Part shown: piece by piece, positions 60,476 through 64,000 of the stretch
How the letters are laid out: the number at the start of each line of letters is the position of its first letter
Position numbering within the stretch: position 1 is the first letter of the stretch
Assembly: GCF_032062135.1 (NCBI RefSeq)
Contig: NC_092858.1
Coordinates: 129,729,341 to 129,793,340 of the forward strand
Reading direction: 5' to 3'
DNA from: Pyxicephalus adspersus
Taxonomy: Eukaryota; Chordata; Amphibia; Anura; Pyxicephalidae
Length of the DNA stretch: 64,000 nucleotides
The notes under the pieces: generated by a model
The model's database searches: none
Seen by the model: only the letters and a program-made list of their open reading frames with translations
What the model was told of the DNA's origin: nothing
Program-made: the position numbers and the translations under genes

Positions 60476-61544
60476 ATGAGGATAAGATGATAACTGTATT
60501 TATGATTGATGTATTGATAATTAAGTACAGTCATCTTTTATGGCCTTTGGTTTCCATAGAAGAATGTACAAGACTTCAGTTGAGCCATATGGACTACAAC
60601 AGATTGCCACTCAGCACCTATGCTCTGCCAGAATGATTATGTACAGCACTGTTTGTCCATTCATATGTTGCAGTCATTTCCAACAGTGGGCCCTTTACAT
60701 ATGGGATAAAAGTCATTTTTAACATTTTAATATTTGCTGCAATATACTTGTACATTAATTTTATAAAAAGCTTTGGAGTTACAATTGGTCATATCGGTCA
60801 ATGCAGTGTATCCTAAATACACAGATGGCGCTTGGTTTCATGTTCCGGAAATGTTTTATTTCAGATAGCAAGCCATTTATACAAAATCCTGCCTGTATAG
60901 ATACAGTTCTATTTGATCAGGCAGCTTATGATAAGAAGAGGCTTTGAATTCTTTGCAAGAAAAACAGCCTGTCAGTCGGCTGTGATCCTTTACACTGTAC
61001 GTCTTTGGAGCTGGGGAACCGAGGACCACACTCAGAGCTGACGTTGTCGTAGGATGTGTGGATTGCCGCCAAGCAGTTTCCTTAGAACTGCCTCAGACAT
61101 GACAAATCCTGAGAACATGTGTAGGTCAGCCTAATGAGGACTCTTGAATCTCACAAAGATCACCTTGACATACCTTTGACCCTACATACTTTAGAAGTGT
61201 AAAATCAAAAGCTGCCACTTTTCCGCAGATCATGGTTTAATAATCTATTAGTGTTCTTTGCTATTACATGGAAAAGAGTCATGCATCATTATTCTTATGT
61301 AAACAGAACAAGGTGCTTGCTCTAATAAAAATAGGGATATTTTCATTTTTCATGTTACATTATGGGTCTGGGCCACTAGCTTTTATAGCAGTTAGGACAC
61401 TTAACCAAAACCTATAAAAATACATAAATAAAATAATATAATATTGCAGCTTGTCAGCCTTTAAATGTAGTTGCTGTGTTTGCCTTTTAAAGCTCCTCTT
61501 CTTTATTTTCAACATTCTAAGAATATTAAAAAAAATAGGATATA

Positions 61545-61545
<1 letters not shown>
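60476..61545. other. No gene seen
   Basis: AT-rich unassigned DNA. 60965-61160 is CG-richer than its surroundings and free of repeats I recognise, but shows no open frame worth naming. Confidence 0.45.

Positions 61546-61590
<45 letters not shown>
61546..61590. repeat. (AC)n(AT)n microsatellite
   Basis: A short ACACACACAC run followed by about 28 bp of AT repeats. Confidence 0.93.
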
Positions 61591-61591
<1 letters not shown>

Positions 61592-63585
61592 AAGATAAAT
61601 ACATTTATCACATAATAAAACTACATAAATAAAAATAATGCAATAAAACTGATAACTGATATCTGTCTGCACAGCTGAAAAGCACAAGTTGATATAGTTC
61701 ACAGGATTTGTGGCAGAATCAGTATTGCTTTGGACCTATCATACAATTATAATAAAACTCTTAATTTACATGCATCAGACAGATGAAAAAGTTAGATATG
61801 TTCATTATAGGGGTTGGATAGCCTTTGCTTTATTTTAGTCTAATAAATATACCAATTAATGTGTTGTGAATTATATCTGTTTAACAAATGGGGTGCCGTG
61901 TCTTTTGCACTCTTCATTGTTAGCCTTGATGCCATTTTAGACTTTCTGTAGACAAAACTCCCAACTATCCCAGCTATGGTTCCGCTGAATGGGAGCAGTT
62001 GGAAACCATCTTGTTTACATTTAAGTGGGGTGAATAGCAGTGCAGTTCCTAGAAGTGGCAAGTTGATTCCGGACGTGTGGTTACCTTTTCTACTCTGGAG
62101 CAAGAATCACACTGCAAACGCACCTGCACTCAGCCGTGGTTGTCAAACTCTGCGGTTGACACTAAAATCTGCATAGTAGTTAAACACAGAGGCGTCTGGG
62201 AGAAGCCAAGCACATGGTTTTACTCTTACCACTGAAAAGGGTCCAATCTGTTCTGGTTACCTCTGTCAACTAGAGAACAACCTTACTGGTATATAGCTAA
62301 AGAAAGTGGAAGGAATGTGTACTTCAATCAGACCTCCTAGCATAATATAAAACACAACAACCCTACAGATATAGTTAAAGGAGTGAGTGTTGTCATGGGA
62401 CAAGAAGTGTCAATGGCTACGTCAGGTGAAAATTGACAACCTGAAAAAAAGAAATCTAATGCAACCAAACCACATTTAAGTACTGGTAAGCTGTAACACA
62501 TTACTTCTTTTTTTTTAAGTGTGCTTAAGCCATGCTAGAGACCAATATAATTTTAATATAGCTTAAGCTCTGTTTAGCACAGTTTACCATACCTGTAAAA
62601 CCTTACCGAGTACAGTTTTCACACCTACATCTTCGAACCTACATGTCTTTTGAAATTAGATTTTAATGTTAACAATTATATGAGATTTGTATTATTGGGC
62701 TTACATCTAATATTGCATATAAATGAAGCAGATCTGATGTGGTACAAACTTTGATAACTAAAAGAAAGAATAACTAATGGAAATGGTGTAGTATAAAGCC
62801 TTTAAAGTATAATCCTGGTATCCAGAAATGTATAAAAAAAGATGTCTATATATTTTATATCTGTATAATACAATTCTACTGGGAAACCTAGACACCTGGT
62901 GAGAAGGAAAAGCTGGCTGCAGCTCCTGAAGTAGATTGCACTGGGACTTACAGGCAGAGGAACAAATAGTCTGGAAATGGAGATATTTAGTATGCTCACC
63001 TACACGTGCACTCCTATTACTCTCTCCATAAAATATTGCTCCAATTTTATTATGTCATATACATAGACCTGGCTACATGGTTTCACCAATTTACGCGACA
63101 CCTTATAAGTTATCACAGTCAAGTCATAACAAGCATCTAAAAAAAATTCTGCTAGCATAACATGCCTTTACTCATGGTATGTGTATGTATAATTGTTTTG
63201 TGCTTGTTTTAGCAAAAGAGTCAACGCCAAAAATATCCATCAGTTTATATTATTCTTCATGCTGTTTTTGCTTTATTTAAATAACACTTTGAAAATGCTG
63301 AGGAATTTGAATTTCATGTATGCTTCAGTTTCTATGTATCATTGATAATAATGTGTATATTTAGGTGCACAGTGCTGTATTTTGTCTGTATGATTGTGTC
63401 AATGAATGTGTGTAGGTGGAATGTATTCTACAACTAACGCCTTACAGGTTCAGTCCTAATACTGGCCATATGTTGATAGATTCAAATCACAGTTGACAGA
63501 TATTTCATTAAAGCACTAAGTAAAGATTATAATGTGTATAGGGGTCTCTTTATAATATAAATGTGAAGAGAGGTGAGCAAGCAAT
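61591..63585. other. No gene seen; possible repeat at 61885-62165
   Basis: 61885-62165 is CG-richer with 'ctgaatgggagcagttggaaacc', 'caagaatcacactgcaaacgcacctgcactcagccgtgg' and 'gtcaaactctgcggttgac' phrases. They feel like a dispersed amphibian repeat, but I could not define ends or another copy here. The remainder is AT-rich and unassigned. Confidence 0.4.
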
Positions 63586-63896
63586 GAGCTGAGTACACAA
63601 GCCAAATTTTTCTCGCCCGTGCAAGAATCTGGCGTGTGTACACCCCGCATTGTTCATTGTCTGTGGATCAGTCCTGGCGGATCCACGGACGATGAATGAC
63701 AAGCAATCCTAATGCAAGGGAAGGGGGAAAGCGTGCAGCAGGGTGCCGCTCTGTCATTCTCCCTCTCCCTATCTCCTTAGAGCAGTATGCAGTATGTACA
63801 GCACTCGTTCATGCATCGTGCGGTTTTTATCGTTGGAAAGGATCATGAGAGATCCTTTCCAACGACAAGAATTGCACGTGTGTACGCGGTGTAAAG
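63586..63896. mobile_element. Hairpin MITE family 2, copy 3 (inverted relative to copy 1)
   Basis: Reading the minus strand reproduces copy 1. The right end is 'gcacgtgtgtacgcggtgtaaag', with the hairpin CGTTGGAAAGGATC / GATCCTTTCCAACG at 63831-63864 (perfect 14-bp stem, 6-nt loop). Then 'cgttcatgcatcgtgcgg', the pyrimidine-rich 'ctccctctccctatctcc' and 'ggatcagtcctggcggatccacggacgatgaatgac'. The left terminus 'gagtacacaagcc' is diverged. Confidence 0.85.
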
Positions 63897-64000
63897 TTTT
63901 GTGAACTAGTCAGATTATTGTCATCCAAGACGAGTACAGCGGTTCTGGCCTGTGTACAGCAGTTCTGTGACATTGTTCATCAATAGACCCTGGTGGATTC
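63897..64000. other. Window end, unassigned
   Basis: No feature seen before the window edge. Confidence 0.5.

Overview
This window is vertebrate nuclear DNA: AT-rich, with no operon-like gene packing and no open frame that looks like a host gene. It is crowded with decayed transposons. I infer an anuran amphibian, probably a neobatrachian frog. The reasons are the mix of CR1/L2-type LINE remnants, a tRNA-derived SINE with a V-SINE-like central block, L2-type tails ending in (TTATTA)n, TTAA-flanked piggyBac-like MITEs, hAT-like elements and large foldback MITE families. The taxonomic call rests on remembered repeat families, not on a search. The region is best read as intergenic or deep intronic sequence. 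I found no host exon, tRNA, rRNA, CRISPR array or prokaryotic feature.

Layout. 1-951 is the decaying 3' end of a CR1/L2-type LINE, with at least three frame breaks. 2-8 kb holds an L2-tail repeat beside a long (TA)n, a foldback MITE, a short TTAA-flanked MITE, a hairpin-bearing segment and a second L2-tail copy. 9.5-12.3 kb is mostly unassigned, with one open Cys-rich minus-strand segment and a G/purine-rich block. 14.9-16.4 kb has foldback MITEs and the first of three copies of a MITE with a subterminal hairpin. 19.4-20.4 kb has a CG-richer block followed by a complete 642-bp solo LTR with TG...CA ends and a GCATA target duplication. An assembly gap covers 23,239-24,232. 29.7-34 kb has a MITE-like repeat, a near-complete SINE and a SINE/L2 tail scrap. 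37.9-42.1 kb has L2-tail copies, one of them nested inside a foldback MITE, and a perfect 95-bp tandem duplication. 45-48.6 kb has a decayed SINE, the second hairpin MITE, a 31-bp minisatellite, a complete piggyBac-like MITE with perfect 15-bp inverted repeats, and a hammerhead-ribozyme-like scrap. 50.9-54.4 kb has a hAT-like element carrying its own minisatellite, a 5'-truncated L1/Tx1-like LINE with a 9-bp target duplication, and an adjoining minus-strand SINE. 58.5-59.7 kb is a hAT-like element whose middle is the second gap (58,754-59,608). 60-60.5 kb is a long L2-tail copy, and 63.6-63.9 kb is the third hairpin MITE.

Nothing here works as a gene system. What ties the window together is parasite ecology. 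A SINE and a second repeat family share one LINE tail, so one retrotransposition machinery probably moved both. Several MITE families depend on absent transposases, and nested insertions give a relative order of activity. The best-defined events, with matching target duplications, are the solo LTR, the L1/Tx1-like insertion, the TTAA MITE and the gapped hAT element. I did not find a convincing undescribed functional system. The most open questions are the Cys-rich open segment at 9.5-9.7 kb, the coding-like minus-strand frame at 14.2-14.5 kb, and a homeodomain-site-rich AT block at 38.9-39.0 kb.
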